This document shows positions 1-8,327 of a stretch of 64,000 nucleotides of DNA, piece after piece (position 1 is the stretch's first letter; every line of letters begins with the position of its first letter). The translations under genes and the position numbers were made by a program. The notes beneath the pieces were generated by a model. It saw only the letters and a program-made list of their open reading frames with translations, did not search any database and had not been told where the DNA came from. The DNA comes from Paenibacillus arenilitoris (GTDB taxonomy: Bacteria > Bacillota > Bacilli > Paenibacillales > Paenibacillaceae), in assembly GCF_014705655.1 (NCBI RefSeq), contig NZ_JACXIY010000005.1:62001-126000 (forward strand), in the 5' to 3' direction.

Positions 1-122
1 TTGCTATCGATATCCAATCTTGCGATTAAGCGACAGCTGCGAACCATTTGATTATCGCGAACGTTTGTTCTAAAATAAAGGCTATAAAAATAAGCTTCGG
101 GACAACGAAAGGAGTAACCAAG

Positions 123-590
123 ATGACAACGCTGAATCAAATCCCCGTCGTTAAAGCGGAAATGCTTATTCGAACACCTGTCGAAGACGTTTTTGAAGCT
201 TTTGCCGACCCGGCGGTTACGACAAAATTTTGGTTTACGAAAAGCAGCGGCAGGTTGGAACCGGGCCGTCATGTCAAATGGGAGTGGGAGATGTACGGCG
301 TTGCGGATGATCTCCTTGTCAAAGAAATCGAGAAAAACAAGCGGATTCGAATCGAATGGTCGGACACGACCGAGACAGAGTGGACGTTTGTGGCCCGAGG
401 GGATAACGAAACCTTCGTTACGATTACAAGCTCGGGATATACGGGAAGCGGAGACGATATCGTGAATAGAGCCGTCGACGATATGGGCGGATACACGATC
501 GTGTTATGCGGGCTTAAGGCGTATCTTGAGCATGGCATCGCGCTGAATCTTGTAGCGGACAAGGCTCCTGACGCCAATGTTAACCGTTAA
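123..590 (+). CDS. SRPBCC (AHSA1-like) domain protein
   Basis: A 155-residue protein of the START/SRPBCC fold, close to the AHSA1 (activator of Hsp90 ATPase C-terminal-like) group. Members form a helix-grip pocket that binds hydrophobic ligands; the ligand here is unknown. The opening pattern (VVKAEMLIRTPVEDVFEAF) and the W-x-W strand near residue 55 are typical, and length matches the family. I chose the ATG at 123 because GGAG lies about 9 bases upstream; an in-frame extension to 48 has no ribosome binding site. No signal peptide or membrane segment, so probably cytosolic. It stands alone, followed by a repeat-rich gap. Confidence 0.8.
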   Translation: MTTLNQIPVVKAEMLIRTPVEDVFEAFADPAVTTKFWFTKSSGRLEPGRHVKWEWEMYGVADDLLVKEIEKNKRIRIEWSDTTETEWTFVARGDNETFVTITSSGYTGSGDDIVNRAVDDMGGYTIVLCGLKAYLEHGIALNLVADKAPDANVNR

Positions 591-606
591 CAATCGACCC
601 AATAAC

Positions 607-943
607 GGAGCTGTCCCAATAGTAGGTGAGTTCATGTGATGAGACTAAGTGAAAGCCATCCGACCACTGGGCTTACCTTTATAATTTCAAAAACTGAAAC
701 TAAATGCGAAAGAAGAGTGCTTCTTGGGCGTTTAGTTTCAAATTTTGAAACTAAATCGGTTAAAATTGAAAGGTACGTCGCGGATGGTATCGTTTAATTT
801 CATATTTTGAAACTAGTTAAGGTGCGAATGGAGTTAAGAACAATTTAGTTTCATTTTTTGAAATTAGCCTCTCCGTCTCATGGTCGTCAAAGCCATACTG
901 GGGCTGTCTCTAAGGCCGTTTCACGGTATTTTGAGACAGCCCC
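607..943. mobile_element. MITE-like element or insertion-sequence remnant
   Basis: A 337-bp gene-free segment bounded by imperfect 13-bp inverted repeats: GGAGCTGTCCCAA at 607-619 and TTGAGACAGCCCC at 931-943, whose complement GGGGCTGTCTCAA matches at 11 of 13 positions. A further copy of the end motif sits at 899-910. No transposase frame is present inside and I see no clear target-site duplication. Four AT-rich palindromes occupy 681-868. This is either a miniature inverted-repeat element or the collapsed ends of a larger insertion sequence; the assignment is inference from the ends alone. It fills the gene-free stretch between 590 and 1005. Confidence 0.4.
681..868. repeat. Four AT-rich palindromic repeats, about 25 bp each
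   Basis: Copies lie near 681-705, 731-756, 793-818 and 844-868. The best copy (731-756) has perfect 12-bp arms, TTTAGTTTCAAA and TTTGAAACTAAA, around a single base; the others are degraded versions of the same palindrome. Start-to-start distances are about 50, 62 and 51 bp. They could be protein-binding sites, hairpins in RNA, or remnants of element duplication. Confidence 0.6.
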
Positions 944-946
944 AGT
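897..946. terminator. Strong inverted repeat, possible terminator
   Basis: Perfect 14-bp arms (ACTGGGGCTGTCTC at 897-910 and GAGACAGCCCCAGT at 933-946) enclose 22 bases. It lies just past the end of bceB (minus strand), so it could stop that transcript, but there is no clear T run. It may instead be part of the mobile-element end. Confidence 0.4.
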
Positions 947-1004
947 TAGGAAACCACTATCGAATGCGGTCAGCAAGCCTCTGGATGTGGTCGAACTCCT
1001 CCTC

Positions 1005-2927
1005 CTATGACAGCTTAAGCTGCATATGACGCAAATACCGCCAACGGATCATGAAGAAGTAGATCAGCTGAATGAGGAAGAAGCTGACATAAATGCCGAT
1101 CGCGTTGCCGAGCATCGGGAACTGGACGAGCAGCTTGATGTTGATGAAGGCGACGCCGCTGTGGATCATGGCCATCGCAAGCGGCAGGAAGAACATCAGC
1201 GTGAGCTGTCGAGTCACGAGCTTGTTCAGCTCCTTGCCGCTGAGGCCGAGCTTGCTGATCATTTGATACTGCTTCTCGTCCCGCTCCAGGTCCGCGTACA
1301 GACGGAAGTAGATGAAGCTTGCCGCGAACGTGAAGAAGACGACGCCGACCAATACGCTAATGATGAGCAGCATGCCGTTCAGCTGCTTGTCCTTGTGCCA
1401 ATCCAGCGCGAGCGCATCGAAAAAATATTGCCCGTCTTCGGACGACGGAATGGATTCGTTCAGTTCTCGAGCGATGCGCAGCGTCTTCTCCCAATCGTCC
1501 ACGACGTAATAATAATACGTCGGCTCTTCCCAGCCCTCGATTTCGCGCTCGGCGAGCGTATCGAACAATTCGTCCGCCACGACGAGCGTGTCGCTGTACT
1601 GGGAAAAAATAAAGGAGGACGTTCTTTTCTTGACCGCAACCTCTGCCGCTCCGCCGTTTGCCGTCTCCGGCACGATCGCGGCGACCGGGTCGAACGAGGT
1701 TACTTTATTCGCCCTCGACGCGACGCCGGACGCGATAATCGCTTCTCCGGGACCGCTTAACGTCTCCGCCTCATGGCCCAGCGCTTCGGCAAGGCGGTTG
1801 TAATCCGACAGCTTCGCGACCGCCAGCCCGTCATCCGTATATTTAAAGTAAGCCGAGCCGCGCTCGTAGGAAAACCCTCCTTCGGTCAGGCGGCCTTCGA
1901 TTTGCCCCAGATGGTTCCGCTCGTCTTCATTCGACGAATGCGACGTATAGGTGAAAGCATACGGATTTTCTTTCTCCGACAGGTTCGGGTCGCCCATGGC
2001 GAGGCAGGAGCCGATGCCGCAGAAGGCGACGGCCGTCACGGTCGCGACCATGAAGAACATGTTCGCGTTGTCCCTCATCCGGTATGCGAGATCCGACAGC
2101 GTCAGCAGGTTGATTTTGCGGAAAAACAGCCGCTCCTTCTTCTTCAGCGCCCGGATGGCGTATACGCTCAGCTGCGTGAACAGGAGATAGGTGCCGAGCA
2201 CGACGCAGCCGATGGCCGTTGACAACAGAATGAGGGAGAATGCTCTCCCCAGCACGAAATAAAACACCATGCCATAGCCGGCCAGCAGCAGGACCAGCGC
2301 CAGAAGCGACAGCCAGACCGATGCCTTCGGCTCCTCCCTCGGCTTCTCGTCCGACTTGATCAGCTCCAGCAGCTGGTGGCGCTTGCCGACGCGGGAGGTG
2401 AGCAGCGAAATGACGAGAAACAGAAGCAGGAACGCGCCCGCCGTCGTCCATACCGCTTGAATCGGCACATAGAAGGGCAGCCCTTCCTCCAGCATGAGGA
2501 GCCGCTCGCTGACGAGCAGGAACAGCTTCGTGAACAGGATGCCGGCGCCGATCCCGACGAGGATCGAGACGAGGCCGATGATCATGTTCTCGATGAAGAC
2601 CAGCCGGTTGCGCTGCTTATCCGACATCCCCAGCATCATCAGAATGCCGAATTCCCGTTTGCGCACCTTCAGGAAAGCGCCCGCCGAATAGAGCAAAAAG
2701 AAGAACGAAAAGATGAAAATAAAATATTGCGAAATTTTCAGCCCCATCGTCCCGAGCAGGGAAGCGGTGTCGCCGCTGGCGGCCAGCTGCCCCTGCAGGG
2801 ACGGGTGGTACAGCAGCACCGCATAGATGAAAAAAATCATGACCGCGAACGCGCTGCTCATGAAGTGGGCGGCGTACGTCCGTTTCTTGCGAAGGACGTT
2901 ATTAAACGCGAACTGTCGAAAATTCAT
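1005..2927 (-). CDS. bceB: BceB-type ABC transporter permease (FtsX family)
   Basis: Permease of a bacitracin/antimicrobial-peptide detoxification transporter, 640 residues, the usual BceB size. It opens with a membrane helix after NNVLRKKRTYAAHF, has several further helices, a large extracellular domain (roughly residues 310-510) between helices, and C-terminal helices, the FtsX/MacB arrangement of BceB proteins. In known systems BceB senses the peptide-lipid target complex together with the BceS kinase. The ATG at 2927 follows GGAGGG and overlaps the end of bceA by 26 bp, implying translational coupling. An in-frame upstream start (2942) lacks a binding site. Works with bceA, bceS and bceR. 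Confidence 0.88.
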   Translation of the reverse strand: MNFRQFAFNNVLRKKRTYAAHFMSSAFAVMIFFIYAVLLYHPSLQGQLAASGDTASLLGTMGLKISQYFIFIFSFFFLLYSAGAFLKVRKREFGILMMLGMSDKQRNRLVFIENMIIGLVSILVGIGAGILFTKLFLLVSERLLMLEEGLPFYVPIQAVWTTAGAFLLLFLVISLLTSRVGKRHQLLELIKSDEKPREEPKASVWLSLLALVLLLAGYGMVFYFVLGRAFSLILLSTAIGCVVLGTYLLFTQLSVYAIRALKKKERLFFRKINLLTLSDLAYRMRDNANMFFMVATVTAVAFCGIGSCLAMGDPNLSEKENPYAFTYTSHSSNEDERNHLGQIEGRLTEGGFSYERGSAYFKYTDDGLAVAKLSDYNRLAEALGHEAETLSGPGEAIIASGVASRANKVTSFDPVAAIVPETANGGAAEVAVKKRTSSFIFSQYSDTLVVADELFDTLAEREIEGWEEPTYYYYVVDDWEKTLRIARELNESIPSSEDGQYFFDALALDWHKDKQLNGMLLIISVLVGVVFFTFAASFIYFRLYADLERDEKQYQMISKLGLSGKELNKLVTRQLTLMFFLPLAMAMIHSGVAFINIKLLVQFPMLGNAIGIYVSFFLIQLIYFFMIRWRYLRHMQLKLS

Positions 2928-3672
2928 TCTCGTTCCCTCCAAGCAAAGCGAGCACGTTGATGATCTTCTGGTAGAAGGCCGGGCGATTGTCCCCGCAATG
3001 GATCTCGGTATAAAATTGCCCGTCCTTAATGAACAGGACGCGGTCGCAGTAGCTGGCGGCCATCGCGTCGTGCGTGACGAGCATCATCGTCGTGTTCTCC
3101 TCTTTGTTCAGCTTGCCCATCAGCTCCATGACGTCGCGGGCGGCCTTCGAGTCGAGATTGCCCGTCGGCTCGTCGGCGAGCACGAGCTTCGGCTGATGGA
3201 TCAGCGCCCGGGCGATCGCCGTCCGCTGCGCCTGCCCGCCGGATATTTCGTACGTGCGCTTGTCCAATATTTCCGCAATGCCGAGCTTCTCGGCCATATA
3301 GGCGGTTCTGCGCTTCATCTCGTTCAAATCCGTCCCGTCGAGCGTAAGCGGGAGCACGATATTTTCGCGCACCGTCAGCGTGTCCAGCAGGTTGAACGAC
3401 TGGAAGACGAAGCCCAGCTCCCGCCGGCGGAAGTGGGCAAGCTTCTCCCGCGACAGCTCGTACGGATCCTCCCCGCCGATGCGCAGCTCGCCCGACGTCG
3501 GACGGTCGATCGTCGACACCATGTTGAGCAGCGTCGTTTTGCCGCTCCCGGAAGGCCCCATGATACCGACGAATTCCCCCTTGTTGATCGTTAAATCGAT
3601 ATTCGTCAATGCCTTGTAGGCAACCTTGCCCGGATAAACCTTGTTCAAATTGCGCGCTTTCAGCAGCTCCAT
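2902..3672 (-). CDS. bceA: BceA-type ABC transporter ATP-binding protein
   Basis: ATPase partner of the adjacent BceB permease, 256 residues, cytosolic face of the membrane. Visible motifs: Walker A GPSGSGKTT (39-47), Q-loop Gln91, signature ISGGQAQR (143-150), Walker B LVLADEPTG (163-171) and the switch His near 201; all intact. The family is the MacB/LolD/BceA group. ATG at 3672 has GGAGAG 8 bases upstream; the frame extends upstream to 3717 without a better site. A BceR-type box at 3757-3770 suggests induction by the BceRS pair encoded further right. Confidence 0.9.
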   Translation of the reverse strand: MELLKARNLNKVYPGKVAYKALTNIDLTINKGEFVGIMGPSGSGKTTLLNMVSTIDRPTSGELRIGGEDPYELSREKLAHFRRRELGFVFQSFNLLDTLTVRENIVLPLTLDGTDLNEMKRRTAYMAEKLGIAEILDKRTYEISGGQAQRTAIARALIHQPKLVLADEPTGNLDSKAARDVMELMGKLNKEENTTMMLVTHDAMAASYCDRVLFIKDGQFYTEIHCGDNRPAFYQKIINVLALLGGNENEFSTVRV

Positions 3673-3756
3673 AGCCCTCTCTCCTCGCGGTTTGTCGTTA
3701 CGTCTAGTGTAGACCATGCGAGCATCGATCTCCTAACGGTCCGGCTTTCATTTCCC

Positions 3757-3770
3757 TAACAACTTTGTAA
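3757..3770. promoter_or_regulatory. Probable BceR operator upstream of bceA
   Basis: TAACA-ACTT-TGTAA matches the TNACA-N4-TGTAA pattern known for BceR-type regulators. It is about 85 bp upstream of the bceA start, in the gap shared with the divergent endonuclease IV gene. A -10-like TACACT for bceA lies between it and the start codon. Confidence 0.6.
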
Positions 3771-3850
3771 GCTTCGAGAATATTTGCCTTTCGCGCTTGG
3801 AAGCCTATAGGCAAAGCAGCGCAAGGATAAAAATGGCAGGAGCGCACAAA

Positions 3851-4705
3851 ATGAAGCTTGGAAGTCATGTCAGCATCCGGGGCGGCTATTGCGCCGCGGC
3901 CCGGGAGGCATTAAGCCTCGGAGGAGGAGCCTTTCAATATTTCCCCAAAAATCCGCGCAGCTTGTCCGTGAAAGCCTATGACGAGCGGGATGCGGACAAC
4001 TGCAAGCGGTTTTGCCGCGAGCACGGCCTCCTCTCCGTCGCTCACGCCCCCTACCCGACGAATTTGTCGTCTGAAGAGCCCGGGCTTAGGCAAGCGACGA
4101 TCCAATCCGTTATCAATGATTTGGCTATCGCCGATGCGTGCGGATCGATCGGCCTCGTCGTGCATTTCGGGAAATACGGCGGCCGCGATCCTCTGCAAGG
4201 TTATAAATTAATGATCGACATGCTGAACAAAGTGCTTATGGACTGGAAGGGCGACGCTCTGCTGCTTATTGAGAACAATGCGGGACAAGGGGCGAAAATG
4301 GGCATCGCGCTCGAGGAGCTCGTTCAAATCCGCGGACTGACGGATTTCCCCGACCGGATCGGCTATTGCCTCGATACATGCCATGCGTTCGCGAGCGGCT
4401 TATGGTCGGGACACGATTGGGCGGCCGTCATGGAGAAAGGGATCGGACTAGGATATTTCGAGAGCCTGCGGGCCGTCCATCTGAACGATTCCGCACATCC
4501 CGGCCGCTCCTATCGGGATCGGCATGCCAATATCGGAAAGGGCTATATCGGAGAGGATAATATGAGGAATTTTTTGCGCTCCCCCGTCATCAGGGAGCTT
4601 CCCGTCATACTGGAGACGCCTAGCGCTCCGGGCTATTCGCACCGGGAGGAGATTCGATACGTAGGCGCGCTCGCCGCTTCGAACGATGAACGGCCGCCGA
4701 CCTGA
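3851..4705 (+). CDS. nfo: Endonuclease IV (AP endonuclease)
   Basis: Apurinic/apyrimidinic endonuclease of the Nfo family, a TIM-barrel metalloenzyme that nicks DNA 5' of abasic sites in base excision repair. About 284 residues, the normal length. Metal-ligand motifs visible: GSHVS at the N-terminus, VVHFG, LIEN, LDTCHAFASG, HLND and RHANIGKG, then an ETP motif near the end. VVHFG replaces the commoner VxHPG. I chose ATG 3851 because MKLGSHVS is the family N-terminus and AGGAG lies about 9 bases upstream; ATG 3833 also has AAGGA in front. It sits between bceA (divergent) and bceS (convergent), splitting an otherwise continuous Bce module. Confidence 0.88.
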   Translation: MKLGSHVSIRGGYCAAAREALSLGGGAFQYFPKNPRSLSVKAYDERDADNCKRFCREHGLLSVAHAPYPTNLSSEEPGLRQATIQSVINDLAIADACGSIGLVVHFGKYGGRDPLQGYKLMIDMLNKVLMDWKGDALLLIENNAGQGAKMGIALEELVQIRGLTDFPDRIGYCLDTCHAFASGLWSGHDWAAVMEKGIGLGYFESLRAVHLNDSAHPGRSYRDRHANIGKGYIGEDNMRNFLRSPVIRELPVILETPSAPGYSHREEIRYVGALAASNDERPPT

Positions 4706-4723
4706 TGGCCGGCGGCCGTTCAT
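4686..4723. terminator. Bidirectional hairpin containing both stop codons
   Basis: Perfect 14-bp arms (ATGAACGGCCGCCG and CGGCGGCCGTTCAT) with a 10-base loop. Both the nfo stop (4703-4705) and the bceS stop (4720-4722) lie inside it. It probably ends both convergent transcripts, although T runs are weak. Confidence 0.55.
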
Positions 4724-5721
4724 TCGGGTTCGACCTGCCTCGCCGCGTACGGAAAAATAACGCGGACGGTCGTGCCGCGGCCCGGCTCCGACTCGACCTC
4801 GATCTCGTGGTTCATTTTGTCCAGGACCGACTTGACGATGTAGAGCCCCATGCCCGTCGATTCCTTGAATCGCCTCCCATTCTCGCCGGTGAAGAATGGC
4901 TGGAAGATGCGGGACCGATCGGACGCCGGGATGCCCGCGCCCGAATCGGCCACCTCCAGCATGACCGCTCGGTCGTTCGCGTAAGCGCGGACGGCGACCT
5001 TGGTCCGGGTGCCCGCCGAATATTTCACCGCGTTCGAGATCAGCTGCTGGATAATGAAGCGGAGCCACTTACCGTCCGTCTCCACCTTCAAGTCTTCCTC
5101 GATCTGCATGTCCGGGTAGACGAAGCTGCGGATGAACAGCCTTTTGTTGTCCATAATGACCTCGTTGACCGCTTCGCGAAGCGATACCGTCTCGACGGAA
5201 AAGTCCTGCTCGAACGTCTCCAGCCTCGCCATGTACAGCACCATCTCCAGCCCTTTGCGGATGCGCTCGGTTTCCTCCCGCATGCTCTCGTCGCGAGGTT
5301 CGCCGCCGTCTTGCAGCAGCAGCTCCAGCACCGACAGCGGCGTCTTCATTTGATGAACCCATTGGTTCATGAACGTAATATGGTTCCGGCGGACCCGCTC
5401 GCCCTCGATCATCCGGTTCTGGTAATGGCGGTACTGCGCTTGCAGCAGCTCGCCGAGCGCGCCGGGCAGCGGCGCGAATTCCAGGCTCCGGATGGATTCC
5501 TCCAGCCGCGGCTGCCCCCGCTCCAGTAGCGCGTAAAATCTGCGATGGGTGTAATAGCGATAGGCCAAGTATCCGAGGAACACCGCCGCGCCGAGAAGAA
5601 GCGCGTAGGACGCGACATTGAAATCCCGGTAGCCGTCCAGCCAGAAGACGACGGCGACCGCGGCAAGCTGCAAAGCCGTAAAGCAGATAAGCGCCAACTG
5701 GTCGCGCCAGAACAGCCTCAT
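4720..5721 (-). CDS. bceS: BceS-type intramembrane-sensing histidine kinase
   Basis: Sensor kinase of 333 residues with two close membrane helices (about 9-28 and 37-56) and almost no extracellular loop, the layout of intramembrane-sensing kinases that rely on their BceAB transporter to detect peptide antibiotics. The phosphoacceptor is His123 in NQWVHQMKTPLS; ATP-binding boxes include ISNAVKYS, VADSGAGIPA and STGMGLYIVK. Start ATG 5721 overlaps the bceR stop (ATGA), so the two are translationally coupled. Its transporter genes lie 1 kb away beyond nfo on the same strand. Confidence 0.9.
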   Translation of the reverse strand: MRLFWRDQLALICFTALQLAAVAVVFWLDGYRDFNVASYALLLGAAVFLGYLAYRYYTHRRFYALLERGQPRLEESIRSLEFAPLPGALGELLQAQYRHYQNRMIEGERVRRNHITFMNQWVHQMKTPLSVLELLLQDGGEPRDESMREETERIRKGLEMVLYMARLETFEQDFSVETVSLREAVNEVIMDNKRLFIRSFVYPDMQIEEDLKVETDGKWLRFIIQQLISNAVKYSAGTRTKVAVRAYANDRAVMLEVADSGAGIPASDRSRIFQPFFTGENGRRFKESTGMGLYIVKSVLDKMNHEIEVESEPGRGTTVRVIFPYAARQVEPE

Positions 5722-6425
5722 CGCTCGGCCTCGCGCAGCCATGTGTCGTTCAGCCGGTAGCCCGTGCCGCGGACGGTCTCGAGCGCGTCCTCGATGCCGA
5801 GCTCCGCAAGCTTCTTGCGGACGCGCGTAATATTGACGCTAAGCGCGTTATCGTCCACGTACGTATAGTCGTCCCACAGCTTCTCCAGTATCGTCTCCCT
5901 GCTAACCAGCCGCCGGCATCGCTCCAGCAGCGTCTCCACGAGCACCGTCTCCTTCTTCGTCAAGGCGACGGCGCGGCCGTGCAGGCGCAGCTCCATCCGC
6001 TCCGGGTACAGCGCCAGCCCCGACCGTTCGACCGTGCGCTCGCCGGCCGACGCCGCGTAATCGCCGTATACTCTTCTGAGCTGGCTGCGGATTTTGGCCA
6101 TGACGACCTCGTAATGAAACGGCTTCGTCAAATAATCGTCCGCGCCGTTCTCGATGGCGCGAACCTGGTCCATCTCCCCGCCCCGGGCGGAGATGAAGAT
6201 GATCGGACAGGTCGACACCGTCCGGATCTGCCTGCACCAATAGAAGCCGTCGAAGCTCGGCAGATTAATATCCATCAGCACGACATGCGGCTTGATCCGC
6301 TCGAACTGCTCGAGGATGCGGCCGAAGTCCGTCGTGACGACGGCCTCGTTTCCGTATTTTTCGATATGCGCCTTCAACAGCTGCGCGATTTTGTCATCGT
6401 CTTCCACGATCATGATTGTATACAA
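5718..6425 (-). CDS. bceR: BceR-type response regulator (OmpR family)
   Basis: Response regulator of 235 residues: receiver domain with acidic pocket near 8-11 and phosphoacceptor Asp52 in VLMDINLP, then an OmpR/PhoB winged helix with the terminal GTGYRL signature. It should activate bceAB through the box at 3757-3770. Encoded directly upstream of bceS with a 4-base overlap. The start at 6425 gives the canonical MYTIMIVEDD; its ribosome binding site is weak. Confidence 0.9.
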   Translation of the reverse strand: MYTIMIVEDDDKIAQLLKAHIEKYGNEAVVTTDFGRILEQFERIKPHVVLMDINLPSFDGFYWCRQIRTVSTCPIIFISARGGEMDQVRAIENGADDYLTKPFHYEVVMAKIRSQLRRVYGDYAASAGERTVERSGLALYPERMELRLHGRAVALTKKETVLVETLLERCRRLVSRETILEKLWDDYTYVDDNALSVNITRVRKKLAELGIEDALETVRGTGYRLNDTWLREAER

Positions 6426-6465
6426 CGCCAGACACCTGCCGCTTCAATGAGAGTGATATCCTTTC

Positions 6466-6471
6466 ATTATA
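6466..6471 (-). promoter_or_regulatory. -10 box of the bceRS promoter
   Basis: A perfect TATAAT on the minus strand, about 40 bp upstream of bceR. The -35 region is poor, so this is a tentative promoter. Confidence 0.4.
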
Positions 6472-6527
6472 AAGAATCGAAAGGCCCCAAGTCACCTTTT
6501 CCCGCTCCGGCAATAGCCGGACAACGC

Positions 6528-6564
6528 AAAAACAGGAAGCCTCCCCGAAGGGCCTGCTCCCTGT
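6528..6564 (-). terminator. Terminator after the solute-binding lipoprotein gene
   Basis: On the minus strand an imperfect stem (ACAGGGAGC with a GCTTCCTGT partner) is followed by a run of five T. It follows the stop of the gene at 6580-8220. Confidence 0.6.
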
Positions 6565-6579
6565 CCCGCTCCGTTCATG

Positions 6580-8220
6580 CTACTGCTTCTGGATCGCGTT
6601 GCCGTAAATCTCGATGTATTTGGCCAAATTGAGTCCTTCGAAGCCCTTCACGTAGGCGTCCCATTCCTTCTCGATGTCCTTGCTGCCGATGATGAACTGG
6701 GCCATGCTCGACATGACGTAATCCTGGATCGAGGTCGTCAGCTGCGACGCGGCGTCCGTGTCCTCCGGCCGGATGAATACGCCGGTCGGGTAAATTTCCT
6801 TCGGCGAATACGGCGCATAGGTGTTCGTCGCCTGCGCGAGACGGGTTTCGTAGCCGTCGGCCTTGAGCGGGTCCTGGCCTACCGCGAACAAGTCGCGGAA
6901 CTCCTTGGAAAGGTCCTTCGGCCCCATAAGCGACCAGCTGTCGTTGCGGATCAGGTCGGGATCGACCTCCGGCAGCCCGGTGAAGCTGTACTTCGCCTGC
7001 TCGCCGTCGATGTTCTTCTCGCCTTCCTCGGCCTTCTTCCAGCCGAAGCCTTCCTCCGTACCGTATTCGCTGAGCAGCGCGCCTTCCTCGCCGAAGGCGT
7101 AATCCATCATTTTGATCGCTGCGATCTGCTGCGCCTCGGACGCCTTGTTCGTCAGCGCGAACTGGAATTCGCCGATGCCCTGCGACGCGCCGGCCAGCTG
7201 CACGCCCTCCGGCCCTTTGAGCGGCGGCACGATGGCCCAGTGCTTATGCCGGGTCAGCTTCTCGTCGTAAGGGTTGACCAAATAGCTGACGAGCGCCGTC
7301 GTGATCGAGCCGACCAGCTCGTCGCCCTCGCGGTTGCCAAGCTGCCCGACGGCTTGGTCGTTCTGGGTGAACGATGCCGGATCGATGAGCCCTTCCTCGT
7401 ACAGCTTGTTCATGTAGAGCAAGCCCTGCTTCCAGCCCTCCTGATTGGCGGCGAATTCCACCTTGCCGTCCTTCAGGATCAAATATTTGCTGTTGTCGTT
7501 ATAGATGAAGGCGTTCATCAGGAACGCGTCGATGTTGCCGTTCCATACGTACTTGTTCGGCGCGCCCGTCAGCGGAATTTCGTCGGCCTTGCCGTTGCCG
7601 TTCGGATCCTTCTCCTTGAACGCCTTGAGCACCGTATAGAGCTCGTCGGTCGTCGTCGGGATGCCGAGGCCGACCTTGTCGAGCCATTCCGTATTGATCC
7701 AGTACTTTTGCGAGAAGGTGCAGTGGTAGCACTCGTTCAAGCGCGGAAGCGCGTAAATGTTGCCGTCCGTCGACGTCATGGCGTCTTTGAAATAAGGCTT
7801 CTTCTCCATCATCGCCTTAATGTTCGGCGCGTGCTGCTCGATCAGATCGTTCAGCGGAAGGAAGACGCCCTGCTTGCCGTACGTCAGCAAATCGGTATTC
7901 GTGAATTTGCCCTCCAGGAACACCTCGGGGTAATCGCCGCTGGCGAGCAGCAATTGGCGGCGGTCGACCAGGGCGTCCGTCGGCGCCAGGTCCCACTTGA
8001 TCTTGACGTTGAATTTCTCCTCGATATGCTTCGTATAGCTGTTATCCTCGAGCGGCGCCTTGCCCTGTGGAGCGAAGAACGTGATGGATACCGGCCCGGA
8101 GTCTGTATTTGTATCTCCCGCATTGTCCGCAGCATTGCCTTCACTGCCTTTACCGCATGCCGAAAGCACCAATGTAACGCTTAACACGAGCGCAAGCATG
8201 GAAACAAACGTTTTTCGCAA
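6580..8220 (-). CDS. Extracellular sugar-binding lipoprotein of ABC importer (LplA-like)
   Basis: Solute-binding protein of 546 residues, anchored outside the membrane. The signal peptide ends in the lipobox LVLSAC with Cys22 as lipidation site, then a Gly/Asn/Asp linker. Length and sequence fit the large LplA/YtcQ oligosaccharide-binding family (SBP family 1) that pairs with LplB/LplC permeases and an external ATPase such as MsmX. Start is TTG at 8220, with GGAGGGG 5 bases upstream. It is the last gene of the permease-permease-SBP run, downstream of a membrane AraC regulator and a GH29 fucosidase, so the ligand may be a fucose-containing oligosaccharide (inference). Confidence 0.85.
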   Translation of the reverse strand: MRKTFVSMLALVLSVTLVLSACGKGSEGNAADNAGDTNTDSGPVSITFFAPQGKAPLEDNSYTKHIEEKFNVKIKWDLAPTDALVDRRQLLLASGDYPEVFLEGKFTNTDLLTYGKQGVFLPLNDLIEQHAPNIKAMMEKKPYFKDAMTSTDGNIYALPRLNECYHCTFSQKYWINTEWLDKVGLGIPTTTDELYTVLKAFKEKDPNGNGKADEIPLTGAPNKYVWNGNIDAFLMNAFIYNDNSKYLILKDGKVEFAANQEGWKQGLLYMNKLYEEGLIDPASFTQNDQAVGQLGNREGDELVGSITTALVSYLVNPYDEKLTRHKHWAIVPPLKGPEGVQLAGASQGIGEFQFALTNKASEAQQIAAIKMMDYAFGEEGALLSEYGTEEGFGWKKAEEGEKNIDGEQAKYSFTGLPEVDPDLIRNDSWSLMGPKDLSKEFRDLFAVGQDPLKADGYETRLAQATNTYAPYSPKEIYPTGVFIRPEDTDAASQLTTSIQDYVMSSMAQFIIGSKDIEKEWDAYVKGFEGLNLAKYIEIYGNAIQKQ

Positions 8221-8327
8221 GGTTACCCCTCCTGAATGAAGATAATGTTAATGATGAACCTTCCAGCGGCCGTTGACAAGCGCCGCGCTATCGACGGCAT
8301 CCCCCCTCTCGGTAGCGCATCCGAAGT

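Noticed and set aside
681..868. CRISPR-like array (four 25-bp repeats at regular spacing)
   Set aside because: Units are degraded palindromes with AT-rich spacers of uneven length, there is no leader and no cas gene in the window.
6577..8184. 535-residue frame on the plus strand
   Set aside because: Antisense shadow of the solute-binding lipoprotein gene, which has a signal peptide and lipobox.
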